Source: Collinsella sp. (lineage in GTDB: Bacteria > Actinomycetota > Coriobacteriia > Coriobacteriales > Coriobacteriaceae). From it: a DNA stretch of 32,781 nucleotides. The notes under the pieces are model-generated. The model did not search any database. It was given only the letters and a program-made list of their open reading frames with translations, and was not told where the DNA came from. The stretch covers positions 1 to 32,781 of the forward strand of contig JAUMPM010000041.1 of assembly GCA_031294825.1 (NCBI GenBank), written 5' to 3'. Shown in pieces: positions 6,745 to 14,788 of the stretch. Every line of letters begins with the position of its first letter. Position 1 is the first letter of the stretch. The position numbers and the translations under genes were made by a program.

Positions 6745-7545
6745 GTGGGATTTCGCGACGTTAAGCGTTCGAAGAGCGCAAAAGACACGCGTATCATTGC
6801 AATCATCAATCAAAAAGGCGGCGTCGGTAAGTCGACGACGGCTGTAAACCTTGCAGCAGCACTGGGTGAGCAGGGTCGCAAGACGCTGATTGTCGATTTT
6901 GATCCGCAGGGAAACAGCACCAGTGGATTCGGAATTGAAAAAGAAGACCTTGAGCAGTGCATCTATGATGCATTGCTGAATGACGTGCCGGCAGAATCGC
7001 TTGTTCTTGATACAAATTGTAAAAAGGTATTCGTTATTCCGGCGACAATTCAGCTTGCAGGTGCCGAAATTGAGCTCGTAAGCGCAATTGCTCGAGAAAC
7101 ACGCCTCAAAGATTTGCTTGAGCCGATTCAGGACGAGTTCGATTTTATTTTCATTGACTGTCCTCCTTCCCTTGGCCTGCTTACCATCAACGCTTTGACC
7201 GCAGCAGATAGCGTCTTGATTCCGATCCAGTGCGAGTATTACGCACTCGAGGGCGTTACGAAACTGCTTGAGTCAATGAAGATGGTCAAATCACGTCTGA
7301 ATAAGGGTTTAGACACCTATGGTGTGCTTATGACCATGTATGACTCGCGTACTTCTCTGTCGAATCAGGTTGTTGAGGAGGTTCAGTCGTACTTTGGTGA
7401 TAAGGCTTTTAAGACTCTAATTCCCCGTACCGTAAAAATATCTGAGGCTCCGTCTTTTGGAGAGCCGGTAATTACCTATGCACCTCAAAATAAGGGTGCA
7501 AAAGCGTATATGAACCTTGCAAAAGAGGTGATCAAGCGTGCCTAG
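6745..7545 (+). CDS. parA: Chromosome partitioning ATPase ParA (Soj)
   Basis: ParA is a deviant-Walker ATPase that dimerises on DNA and, with ParB-parS, segregates the origins; it can also modulate DnaA. The 266-residue product has the deviant Walker A KGGVGKSTT (24-32), a DPQGNST block, FIFIDCPPSLGLLT (Walker B region) and the ParA-type VLMTMYD stretch. The GTG start follows AGGAGG (6735-6740) by four bases. It lies downstream of three parS sites and overlaps parB by eight bases, indicating coupled translation. Confidence 0.97.
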   Translation: MGFRDVKRSKSAKDTRIIAIINQKGGVGKSTTAVNLAAALGEQGRKTLIVDFDPQGNSTSGFGIEKEDLEQCIYDALLNDVPAESLVLDTNCKKVFVIPATIQLAGAEIELVSAIARETRLKDLLEPIQDEFDFIFIDCPPSLGLLTINALTAADSVLIPIQCEYYALEGVTKLLESMKMVKSRLNKGLDTYGVLMTMYDSRTSLSNQVVEEVQSYFGDKAFKTLIPRTVKISEAPSFGEPVITYAPQNKGAKAYMNLAKEVIKRA

Positions 7546-8443
7546 TGCAAAGAAACGTGGCGGATTAGGACGTGGACTCAATGCTTTGGTCTCAGAAGCC
7601 GAGTATGAGACCGGCGGTTCGGCTGCATCGGCTTCAAATGACGCATCTGAAACAAAACTACCTATTGAGGATATCGTTCCCAACCCTAATCAGCCGCGAA
7701 TTCACTTTAACGAAACTGAACTTCGCGAGTTGAGCGAGTCAATCCAAGAACATGGCGTTTTGCAGCCGCTTTTGGTTCGCAAGCATGGAAACGGCTATGA
7801 GATCATCGCTGGTGAGCGTCGTTACCAGGCGTCAAAGCTTGCTGGTCTTGAGGAACTGCCTGTCATCATTAAAGAGGTTAATGATGAGGAGATGCTTGCT
7901 CTTGCTCTTATCGAGAATCTTCAGCGTTCTGATTTGAATCCCGTCGAAGAGGCGAAGGGTTATCGTCAGCTCATTGATGCCAGCGGCATGACGCAGGAGG
8001 CGTTATCAAAGGCTGTCAGTAAGTCTCGTTCGGCAATTACAAATTCACTTCGCTTGCTTGATCTTCCCGAAGTCGTACAGCAGATGATTTTCGAAGGCAA
8101 GCTTACAGCCGGTCATGCGAGAGCGATTCTTGCAGTTCCATATGAAGATGCCAGGATTCGACTTGCTGAGAAGGTTGTTGCAGAAGGCCTTTCCGTCAGA
8201 GCGACAGAAAATCTTGCTCCGTTGTTTTCTGCCGGAGAAACACCTAAGACGCCGAGGCCAGCAACACCTCAGTCATTCAAAAAGGCCGCTCGAGTCCTTC
8301 GTCAAGTATTTAACACGAATGTGCGCGTGAAGAGCTCGCGTGGCAAGAACAAGATTGAAATCGAGTTCAAAGACGAAGATGAGCTCTCCCGTATCATTGG
8401 CGAAATGGTTCAATTTGAGCAGGAGGATCAGGATGAAGAATAA
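7538..8443 (+). CDS. parB: Chromosome partitioning CTPase/DNA-binding protein ParB (Spo0J)
   Basis: ParB loads at parS and spreads as a CTP-dependent sliding clamp. In the 301 residues one sees the N-terminal ParA-stimulating motif GGLGRGLNAL (8-17), the ParB/Srx CTPase region with NPNQPR and GERRYQAS (92-99), the central helix-turn-helix around GMTQEALSKAVSKSRSAITN and a C-terminal dimerisation part ending in an acidic tail. Its start overlaps the end of parA, and its stop overlaps the next small gene. Confidence 0.97.
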   Translation: MPSAKKRGGLGRGLNALVSEAEYETGGSAASASNDASETKLPIEDIVPNPNQPRIHFNETELRELSESIQEHGVLQPLLVRKHGNGYEIIAGERRYQASKLAGLEELPVIIKEVNDEEMLALALIENLQRSDLNPVEEAKGYRQLIDASGMTQEALSKAVSKSRSAITNSLRLLDLPEVVQQMIFEGKLTAGHARAILAVPYEDARIRLAEKVVAEGLSVRATENLAPLFSAGETPKTPRPATPQSFKKAARVLRQVFNTNVRVKSSRGKNKIEIEFKDEDELSRIIGEMVQFEQEDQDEE

Positions 8444-8687
8444 GGTTCTCGCGGCCATTGCGTTGGCAACCACTGTCGCTGCTGGTGCTTTTGCAGGCTA
8501 TAAGCTTGCGACAGATGGTGAACTGCGTGGTCGACTGCTGCGCGGAGCTCAGGATATCGTCGATACATCCAAGAGAAAAATGGATGTGATGACTGAAGAT
8601 GTTGCCATGCGTACTGCTCAGGTGACTAAGAATCCCAAGATTAACCAAGACTGGGTTAACCATCAATGGGAAAATGTTGGTTATTAG
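8433..8687 (+). CDS. Small membrane protein linked to parB (YtxH-like)
   Basis: This 84-residue protein starts at an ATG preceded by AGGAGG (8421-8426) and overlaps the parB stop by 11 bases, so it is probably co-translated. Residues 4-25 form one hydrophobic helix rich in Ala (VLAAIALATTVAAGAFAGY); the rest is a charged helical tail (LRGRLLRGAQDIVDTSKRKM), a layout similar to YtxH-type small proteins. I cannot assign a function; a membrane partner of the segregation machinery is only suggested by position. The palindrome TTAGGTACCTAA overlaps its stop codon. Confidence 0.75.
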   Translation: MKNKVLAAIALATTVAAGAFAGYKLATDGELRGRLLRGAQDIVDTSKRKMDVMTEDVAMRTAQVTKNPKINQDWVNHQWENVGY

Positions 8688-8695
8688 GTACCTAA
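8684..8695. promoter_or_regulatory. Perfect palindrome TTAGGTACCTAA (copy 2)
   Basis: Identical to the palindrome ahead of jag. This copy overlaps the stop codon of the small parB-linked gene and precedes its terminator by about 20 bases, an unusual place for an operator. Confidence 0.5.
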
Positions 8696-8714
8696 CAATT
8701 ACTTGCCTGTTTTG

Positions 8715-8757
8715 AAGGGGCCTTGTCTGATTCGTGAGACAAGGACCCCTTATTTTG
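8715..8757 (+). terminator. Terminator of the rsmG-parAB group
   Basis: A 14-bp stem (AAGGGG CCTTGTCT, loop of eight, AGACAAGG A CCCCTT with one bulged A) is followed by the T-rich TATTTTG. Confidence 0.85.
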
Positions 8758-8810
8758 TCAATAAAACTATGCTTGCGTAAATCAAATCTAATAGTATAAA
8801 TAAAATGAAA

Positions 8811-8843
8811 CAGCCCCGGTTGCATTATCTACAACCGGGGCTG
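8811..8843 (-). terminator. Terminator of rlmN
   Basis: A perfect 12-bp inverted repeat (CAGCCCCGGTTG / CAACCGGGGCTG, 9-base loop). Read on the minus strand it is followed by a T-rich run (TTTCATTTTA), so it ends the leftward rlmN transcript. Confidence 0.85.
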
Positions 8844-8848
8844 TTCGA

Positions 8849-8864
8849 TGTTTCACATGAAACG
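8849..8864. promoter_or_regulatory. Degenerate parS-like site
   Basis: TGTTTCACATGAAACG matches parS at 14 of 16 positions. It lies between the rlmN terminator and the end of rlmN. ParB binding is uncertain. Confidence 0.4.
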
Positions 8865-8882
8865 TTTTGGGGCGCGACTCCC

Positions 8883-9935
8883 CTATGCGTTCTTCTGAAC
8901 TTTGAAGCGCTGCTTCAGCTGTCCGCAGGCGGCGTCAATATCATTGCCGCGAGAATTACGGATCGTGGTCTCGATGCCACGAGACTCAAGGCGGCGCTGA
9001 AGATCCTCAACCTTATGAATCGGCGACGGCTTGAGCGGGCTGCCCTCGATGTCGTTAAGCTGAATCAGGTTGACGTGGCACAGCGTTCCCTCGCAGAAGT
9101 CGCAGAGCGCCTGCATCTCGGGATTCGTATCGTTGACGCCTTCGATCATGGCGTACTCATAGGTCGGGCGGCGGCCCGTCTTCTCGGTGTAGAGCTGAAG
9201 CGCCTCGTGAAGCCGGAGCAGCGTGTACTTCTTAACACCGGGCATGAGCTTATTGCGCGTCGACTGGATGGCGGAATGCAGGGAAACAGCAAGCGTGAAC
9301 TGCTCGGGGATGTCGGCAAATTTGCGAATACCAGGAATAACGCCACTGGTGGAGACAGTAAGGTGGCGGGCTCCAATACCGATACCGTCGGGATCGTTAA
9401 GGATGCGCAGTGCCTTGAGAACCTCGTCATAGTTAGCAAAGGGCTCGCCCTGACCCATGAAAACGACGCTTGTGGCACGCTCGCCAAAGTCGTTGGAGAC
9501 ATGAAGTACCTGGTCAACGATCTCTTGGGCGGTCAGCGAGCGCTTGAGGCCGTTGAGGCCGGTAGCACAAAAAGCACAGCCCATGCCGCAGCCTGCCTGG
9601 GTGGAAACGCAGACGGAAAGCTTGTTACGACGGGGCATACCGACAGTCTCGACGGAAATGCCGTCGTGGTGCTCGAGCAGATACTTGCGAGAGCCATCTT
9701 TGGAAACCTGCTTGGTGAGTTCAGTCGGCGTGTCAAAGGCAAAAGCCTCTTTAAGCTGCTCGCGGAAAGCCTTGGGAAGGTTGGTCATATCGTCAAACGA
9801 ACAAACGTTCTTCTCAAAGACCCATTCGATGAGCTGCTTCGCGCGGAAGGCGGGCTGGCCGAGTTCCGCCACGAGCTCGCGAATATCGTTTTGGCTCAAG
9901 TCGCGAATGTCCTGAGATTTAGTCCTGGGATTCAT
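8883..9935 (-). CDS. rlmN: Dual-specificity rRNA/tRNA (adenine-C2)-methyltransferase RlmN
   Basis: RlmN is a radical-SAM enzyme that methylates C2 of A2503 in 23S rRNA and A37 in some tRNAs. The 350-residue product has the 4Fe-4S motif CGMGCAFC (Cys116, Cys120, Cys123), the MGQGEP block and the C-terminal catalytic Cys337 in AACGQL that forms the methyl-transfer intermediate. An AAAGG ribosome site precedes the ATG. The gene is transcribed away from ddl, and the two share the 9936-10020 gap. Confidence 0.96.
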   Translation of the reverse strand: MNPRTKSQDIRDLSQNDIRELVAELGQPAFRAKQLIEWVFEKNVCSFDDMTNLPKAFREQLKEAFAFDTPTELTKQVSKDGSRKYLLEHHDGISVETVGMPRRNKLSVCVSTQAGCGMGCAFCATGLNGLKRSLTAQEIVDQVLHVSNDFGERATSVVFMGQGEPFANYDEVLKALRILNDPDGIGIGARHLTVSTSGVIPGIRKFADIPEQFTLAVSLHSAIQSTRNKLMPGVKKYTLLRLHEALQLYTEKTGRRPTYEYAMIEGVNDTNPEMQALCDFCEGTLCHVNLIQLNDIEGSPLKPSPIHKVEDLQRRLESRGIETTIRNSRGNDIDAACGQLKQRFKVQKNA

Positions 9936-9950
9936 GGAAGCCTTTCGATT

Positions 9951-9980
9951 TTGGGGAAACGTAGAGGGTATCGCTACAAT
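9951..9980 (+). promoter_or_regulatory. Candidate promoter of ddl
   Basis: TTGGGG (9951-9956) and TACAAT (9975-9980) are separated by 18 bases and lie about 40 bases ahead of the ddl start. The -10 is good, the -35 only half matches. Confidence 0.45.
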
Positions 9981-10020
9981 ATGGTATCAGCTGCAGAAAT
10001 TTTAGAGGAGGAGTCTGCCC

Positions 10021-10986
10021 ATGCCGGGTAAAAGCCTAGAGAACATGCACGTAGCGGTCTTGGCGGGCGGTCATTCCGCTGAGCGCGAGATTTCGCTCAA
10101 TTCGGGAAAGAACGTCGTGGTGGCCTTGAAGGAGGCTGGCTACACTTCGGTGGAGCTGCTCGACACGGCTGCCGATGATTTTATGGTAACCATGGCGACC
10201 GGCGGCTTTGACGTGGCGTTTATCGCCATGCACGGTGCCGGCGGCGAAGATGGTGCCATGCAGGGCGCCATGGAGACCCTGGGTATCCCCTACACGGCCT
10301 CGGGCGTGCTCGCGAGCGCCTGCGGTGCCGACAAGGAGGTCTCGAAGCTCCTGTACGCCAAGGCGGGCATCCCCGTTGCCCCCGGCCTTGCGCTCGAGGT
10401 GGGCGATGAAGTCGATATCGATCATATCGTCGAGGTTTGTGGCGAGCGCTGCTTTGTGAAGCCGGCCGTCAACGGTTCCAGCTATGGCATTTCCCTGGTC
10501 CACGAGCCCTCCGAGCTGCCCGCGGCAATCGCCAAGGCGTTTGAGTTTGGCGACAAAGTGCTGGTCGAGAAGTGCATCGAGGGCACCGAGATCACTGCCG
10601 GCGTATACGGCGAGGATGACGTGCGCGCCCTGCCGATTGTTGAGATCCGTAAGCCCGAGGACTGCGAGTTCTACGATCTGGACGTGAAGTATGTCGACCC
10701 TACGGACATCCATCGCATTCCGGCGCAGATTTCACCCGAGAACTACGCTCGTGCTCAGGAGCTCGCCTGTGCTGCCCATAAGGCACTCGGCTGCCTGGGT
10801 ATCTCGCGCAGCGACTTTATCGTGAGCGAAGATGGCCCCGTCATCCTCGAGACCAACACGATTCCCGGCATGACCGATACGTCGCTGTATCCGGATGAGA
10901 TTCGCCACACCGATGACATGACGTTCCCGCAGGTGTGTGACAGTCTGATTCGTATGGGGCTTCGTCGAGCGGGCGTTGCATGCTAA
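10021..10986 (+). CDS. ddl: D-alanine--D-alanine ligase
   Basis: Ddl is an ATP-grasp enzyme that makes the D-Ala-D-Ala dipeptide for peptidoglycan. The 321 residues show the first D-Ala site GGHSAEREISL (16-26), HGAGGEDG (71-78), the ATP/lid segment KPAVNGSSYGIS (147-158) and the Mg2+ site ETNTIPGMT (277-285). FYDLDVKY keeps the Tyr usually linked to D-Ala rather than D-lactate specificity, which is an inference. Small departures from common Ddl sequences are HGAGGEDG in place of HGRGGEDG and a Tyr in GSSYG. GAGGAGG lies about ten bases ahead of the start, and the 3' end overlaps the helicase gene by seven bases. Confidence 0.95.
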   Translation: MPGKSLENMHVAVLAGGHSAEREISLNSGKNVVVALKEAGYTSVELLDTAADDFMVTMATGGFDVAFIAMHGAGGEDGAMQGAMETLGIPYTASGVLASACGADKEVSKLLYAKAGIPVAPGLALEVGDEVDIDHIVEVCGERCFVKPAVNGSSYGISLVHEPSELPAAIAKAFEFGDKVLVEKCIEGTEITAGVYGEDDVRALPIVEIRKPEDCEFYDLDVKYVDPTDIHRIPAQISPENYARAQELACAAHKALGCLGISRSDFIVSEDGPVILETNTIPGMTDTSLYPDEIRHTDDMTFPQVCDSLIRMGLRRAGVAC

Positions 10987-13874
10987 TCGAGGACGCTGTT
11001 TCGTCGGGAACGCCGCAGTTTGTCATCGATTCCTATGCCACGCTTGCCGAGCGCGCCAAAACCCAATCGTTTGGTCTCATCGAGGAAGATGTTATCGTCC
11101 TCGATACCGAGACCACGGGTCTTTCGATGCAGGACAACGAGCTTATCGAGATATCGGCGGCCCGCCTTTCCGGCCGCGAGGTTGTCGATCGGTTTGATAC
11201 CTTCGTGCATCCCAAGCAGCTGATTCCCGCCGAGATTACCGAACTCACGAGCATTACAAACGCCGATGTGGTGGATGCCCCATCGGCCGTCGATGCCGTG
11301 GCCGCTCTCGCCGATTTTGTCGGCGGCTGCCCGGTGATTGCGCATAACGCCACCTTCGACCGTTCGTTTATCGAGTCGGTCAAGGGCGGTGTCAACGTCA
11401 GCGACATCTGGATCGATTCGCTGGCACTATCGCGTATCGCGCTTCCGCGCCTGGCCTCGCATAAGCTGTCTTTTATGGCCGATCTGTTTGGCTGCGACTC
11501 GGTGTCGCACCGCGCCAACGCCGATGTCGACGCCCTGTGTGGCGTATGGCGCGTGTTGCTCGTGGCGCTCACCGACTTGCCCCAGGGCTTAATGGCGCGC
11601 TTGGCCGACATGCACCCCGACGTACCCTGGTCCTATCGTCCCATCTTCTCGTTCTTGGCGGGACAGAACCCCGGTTCCATCTTCTCTCTCAGCGCCGCCC
11701 GCGCCGACGTACTCAAGGCCGATCGGGCCGATGATCGCGTTGATGCGGACGAGCTGCCGGTCCTTAAGATGCCGAGCCGCGAGGAAATCGAGGCGGACTA
11801 TGCCCCGGGCGGTCTGGTTAATCGCATGTATCCCACGTACGAGCCGCGCGATGAGCAAATCGCGATGGCGCTCGAGGTCCGTGACGCGCTCGTTACGGGA
11901 ACGCATCGCGTGATTGAGGCGGGGACGGGCGTCGGCAAATCGATGGCCTATCTGGTGCCTTTTGCCGAGGCCGCGCGCCGCAACAACATCACGGTTGGTA
12001 TCGCGACTAAGTCAAATAATCTTGCCGACCAGCTCATGTATCATGAGCTGCCCAAACTTGCCGAGCAGCTGGACGGAGGTCTCTCGTTTTGCGCCCTCAA
12101 GGGCTATGACCACTATCCATGCTTGCGCAAGCTTGAGCGCATGAGCCGTAGCCAAGTCGAAATTACGACTAAGCGTGATCCTGCCGACACACTTACGGCA
12201 GTCGCGGTCATCATGGCGTACGTGTGTCAGTCGGCCGATGGCGACCTCGACTCGCTCGGCATTCGCTGGCGCAGCGTCAACCGTCCCGACTTTACGACGG
12301 CGTCGCGCGAGTGCGCCCGTCGCCTATGCCCGTTTTTCCCCGATAAATGCCTGGTCCACGGTGCCCGCCGTCGAGCGGCGCATGCCGATGTGGTGGTTAC
12401 CAACCATTCCCTGCTGTTCCGCAATGTTGCGGCCGAGGGCAGAATCTTGCCTCCGATTCGTCACTGGGTGATCGATGAGGCCCACTCCATCGAGCGCGAG
12501 GCACGCCGTCAATGGGCGCGCGTGGTGTCGGCGGATGAATCGCGCGTTCTGTTTGAGCGCCTGGGTGGCTCGAGCACCGGTGCGCTGAGCCAGGTTTCCC
12601 GCGATTTGGCAACCTCGGAAGGCTCTACGCTCTACCTAGGCCTTACCGCCAAGGCGACGTCGACGGTTGTACGTGCGAGCATGGCGATTGCCGATGTGTT
12701 TGACGGCGTTCGCGAGCTTGGCCGCCGTGCGCGCGGGGGCTATGACAATGCGAACCTATGGATTGGCCCCGAGCTGCGCGAATCTGACGACTGGCATGAT
12801 TTCTTACCGTCGGCCTACACTGCCATCGACGCGTTGGAACAAGCTGACAAGAGCGTCGACGCGCTGGTACAAGCAGTTGCCGCCGACAAGCCCGAGGTTG
12901 TTGTCGACCTGGGTGATATCTCGCGCCGCCTACACGAGCTGGTCGAGAACCTCAAACTCATCATTGACGGTACCGATGAACACTACGTGTACTCGCTGCA
13001 GGTCAATCGCAGGCTGCGTGCCGGCGGAGAGTCAATGACCGCAGAGCGCATCGACATTGGCGAGGCCTTGGCAACCGAGTGGCTGCCCGAGGTTCACACG
13101 GCTATCTTTGCATCGGCGACCATGACGGTTTCCAAGAGCTTTGAGCACTTTAACCATGCCGTCGGCCTCGATCGCATCGGCGCCTCGACATCATCGTCAC
13201 TGCACTTGGATTCGAGCTACGACTTCGATTCGAATATGGCCGTGGTCGTGGCTGGGGATATCCCCGATCCGCGCGATCGTGAGAGCTATCTTTCGGCGCT
13301 CGAGCGTGTGCTGGTCGACGCTCATCTTGCCATGGGCGGCTCGGTGCTCACGCTGTTCACCAATCGACGCGACATGGAAGACCTGTACACCCGCGTTGAG
13401 CCCAAGATGGCCCGTGCGGGTCTGGAGCTCAACTGCCAGCAGCGCAACTCGTCTCCTCGCCGTCTGCGCGATCGCTTTATCAACGAACCGACCTCGTCGC
13501 TCTTTGCGCTTAAGGCCTTTTGGGAAGGGTTCGACGCCAGCGGCGAGACGCTGCGCTGCGTCATCATCCCCAAGCTGCCGTTCTCGAGCCCCACAGACCC
13601 GCTCTCATGTGAGCGCAATCTGCGTGAAGACCGCGCTTGGGCGCGCTATTCGCTGCCCGAGGCCGTGCTCGAGGTCAAGCAGGCAGCCGGTCGCCTCATT
13701 CGCTCATCGACCGATTGCGGCGTACTCATCTTGGCCGACCCGCGCCTGGTGACGAAGGGCTACGGCAAGAAATTCTTAACGTCGCTGCCCACGAGCTCCT
13801 ATCAGCGCATCGAGTCGGCACAAATCGGGCACTATCTACAGCTGTGGCGCGCACGCCACGAGCGGCGCCGCTAA
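10980..13874 (+). CDS. dinG: DinG-family exonuclease-helicase (DEDD exonuclease fused to XPD/DinG helicase)
   Basis: The 964-residue protein joins a DnaQ-like 3'-5' exonuclease (Exo I DTETTGLS at 42-49, Exo II HNATFDRSF with Asp126, Exo III His176-Asp181) to an SF2 helicase of the DinG/XPD type (Walker A GTGVGKS at 314-320, DEAH box at 498-501). Four Cys (380 in KGYDHYPC, 444, 449, 456) lie where XPD/DinG proteins hold a 4Fe-4S cluster, so it probably is an iron-sulphur helicase acting in DNA repair or R-loop/replication-fork processing. The domain order is that of the Gram-positive DinG. It overlaps ddl by seven bases, and its stop overlaps the stop of the convergent WYL gene. Confidence 0.92.
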   Translation: MLIEDAVSSGTPQFVIDSYATLAERAKTQSFGLIEEDVIVLDTETTGLSMQDNELIEISAARLSGREVVDRFDTFVHPKQLIPAEITELTSITNADVVDAPSAVDAVAALADFVGGCPVIAHNATFDRSFIESVKGGVNVSDIWIDSLALSRIALPRLASHKLSFMADLFGCDSVSHRANADVDALCGVWRVLLVALTDLPQGLMARLADMHPDVPWSYRPIFSFLAGQNPGSIFSLSAARADVLKADRADDRVDADELPVLKMPSREEIEADYAPGGLVNRMYPTYEPRDEQIAMALEVRDALVTGTHRVIEAGTGVGKSMAYLVPFAEAARRNNITVGIATKSNNLADQLMYHELPKLAEQLDGGLSFCALKGYDHYPCLRKLERMSRSQVEITTKRDPADTLTAVAVIMAYVCQSADGDLDSLGIRWRSVNRPDFTTASRECARRLCPFFPDKCLVHGARRRAAHADVVVTNHSLLFRNVAAEGRILPPIRHWVIDEAHSIEREARRQWARVVSADESRVLFERLGGSSTGALSQVSRDLATSEGSTLYLGLTAKATSTVVRASMAIADVFDGVRELGRRARGGYDNANLWIGPELRESDDWHDFLPSAYTAIDALEQADKSVDALVQAVAADKPEVVVDLGDISRRLHELVENLKLIIDGTDEHYVYSLQVNRRLRAGGESMTAERIDIGEALATEWLPEVHTAIFASATMTVSKSFEHFNHAVGLDRIGASTSSSLHLDSSYDFDSNMAVVVAGDIPDPRDRESYLSALERVLVDAHLAMGGSVLTLFTNRRDMEDLYTRVEPKMARAGLELNCQQRNSSPRRLRDRFINEPTSSLFALKAFWEGFDASGETLRCVIIPKLPFSSPTDPLSCERNLREDRAWARYSLPEAVLEVKQAAGRLIRSSTDCGVLILADPRLVTKGYGKKFLTSLPTSSYQRIESAQIGHYLQLWRARHERRR

Positions 13875-14788
13875 AGCGGACAGACGAGGGATTTTGCCAT
13901 ATTGCACAGACGCTCTGACAGGGCGGGGTCATCCAGGATGCGGATGGCCCCGCCCGCTGCGATTACCTGGCTTAACAGCCAGCGCTCGGAGCCGTAGCGT
14001 ACGTTCACCGTTGAGCTGTCCGCCCCATTGGGTTCAATCGACATGATGCCGGGCCAGTCTAGGCGCTCTGCCAAGGCGCGCGGCATGAGAAGCTTCGCAC
14101 TCCGCTCCGCCTGGGCGAGGGAGTCGTGGAGGGTTGCGGGCTCCGGTGCATGGCGCACGACGGAGTCGTCGGTCAAGGTCAGGCTCTCGATTTTATCCAT
14201 ACGATAGGTACGCTGTTCGTCGACCGCGACATCCCAGGCAATCAGATACGTTTGGTCGCCGTTTGTTGTGATGCGCAAGGGGTCGACCAAACGCTCGCGC
14301 GCTTGTGCGTCATCCATCGAGCGATACGAGATGCGGCAGCGAACGCCGTCCCGAATGGCGCAGCTCAGCTGCTGCCAGTGCGATCCGTGGGCGACGGTGT
14401 CAAAGACGCGCTGGTTGTAGCCGAGCTCTTTGGGAAGAAGGGCGCGCCGTATTCGAGCCGCCGCTTGGGGTTCGATCCCCAGTGATTCAAGTTCATGGTT
14501 GAGCACAGCGCCCTCGGCGGCACTCAGACGCAGCGGTAGCACGCGCCCCGCATCACCGGTGAGGACCACGCACTCGCCGCGGCGTTCGCAGATAATACGT
14601 GCGCCCGATTCTCGGTCCGCAAGTGTCGAGACGATCTCGAGAATCTCGTCGAGCGATGCCCCCGTGATATCAAAGCGACAGCAAAGCTCGTCTCGTGTCA
14701 TGCCATTCTCGCCGGCGGCGTAGAGGGCCTCCATGATGTCGATGGCGCGCGAGAGTCTTTGCTCGCTGGTGAGTTTACGCACGGACAT
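13871..14788 (-). CDS. WYL-domain transcriptional regulator, PafC-like
   Basis: The 305-residue protein has an N-terminal winged-helix-like region (LSRAIDIMEALYAAGENGMTR), a middle segment, and a WYL domain around residues 150-215 (TYLIAWDVAVDEQRTYRMDKI), followed by the C-terminal extension typical of the family. In actinobacteria paired WYL proteins PafB and PafC activate the LexA-independent DNA-damage response, with the domain thought to sense a single-stranded nucleic acid. It overlaps the upstream WYL gene by 14 bases and ends tail-to-tail with the repair helicase, sharing four bases. The PafC name is inferred from the tandem arrangement. Confidence 0.82.
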   Translation of the reverse strand: MSVRKLTSEQRLSRAIDIMEALYAAGENGMTRDELCCRFDITGASLDEILEIVSTLADRESGARIICERRGECVVLTGDAGRVLPLRLSAAEGAVLNHELESLGIEPQAAARIRRALLPKELGYNQRVFDTVAHGSHWQQLSCAIRDGVRCRISYRSMDDAQARERLVDPLRITTNGDQTYLIAWDVAVDEQRTYRMDKIESLTLTDDSVVRHAPEPATLHDSLAQAERSAKLLMPRALAERLDWPGIMSIEPNGADSSTVNVRYGSERWLLSQVIAAGGAIRILDDPALSERLCNMAKSLVCPL

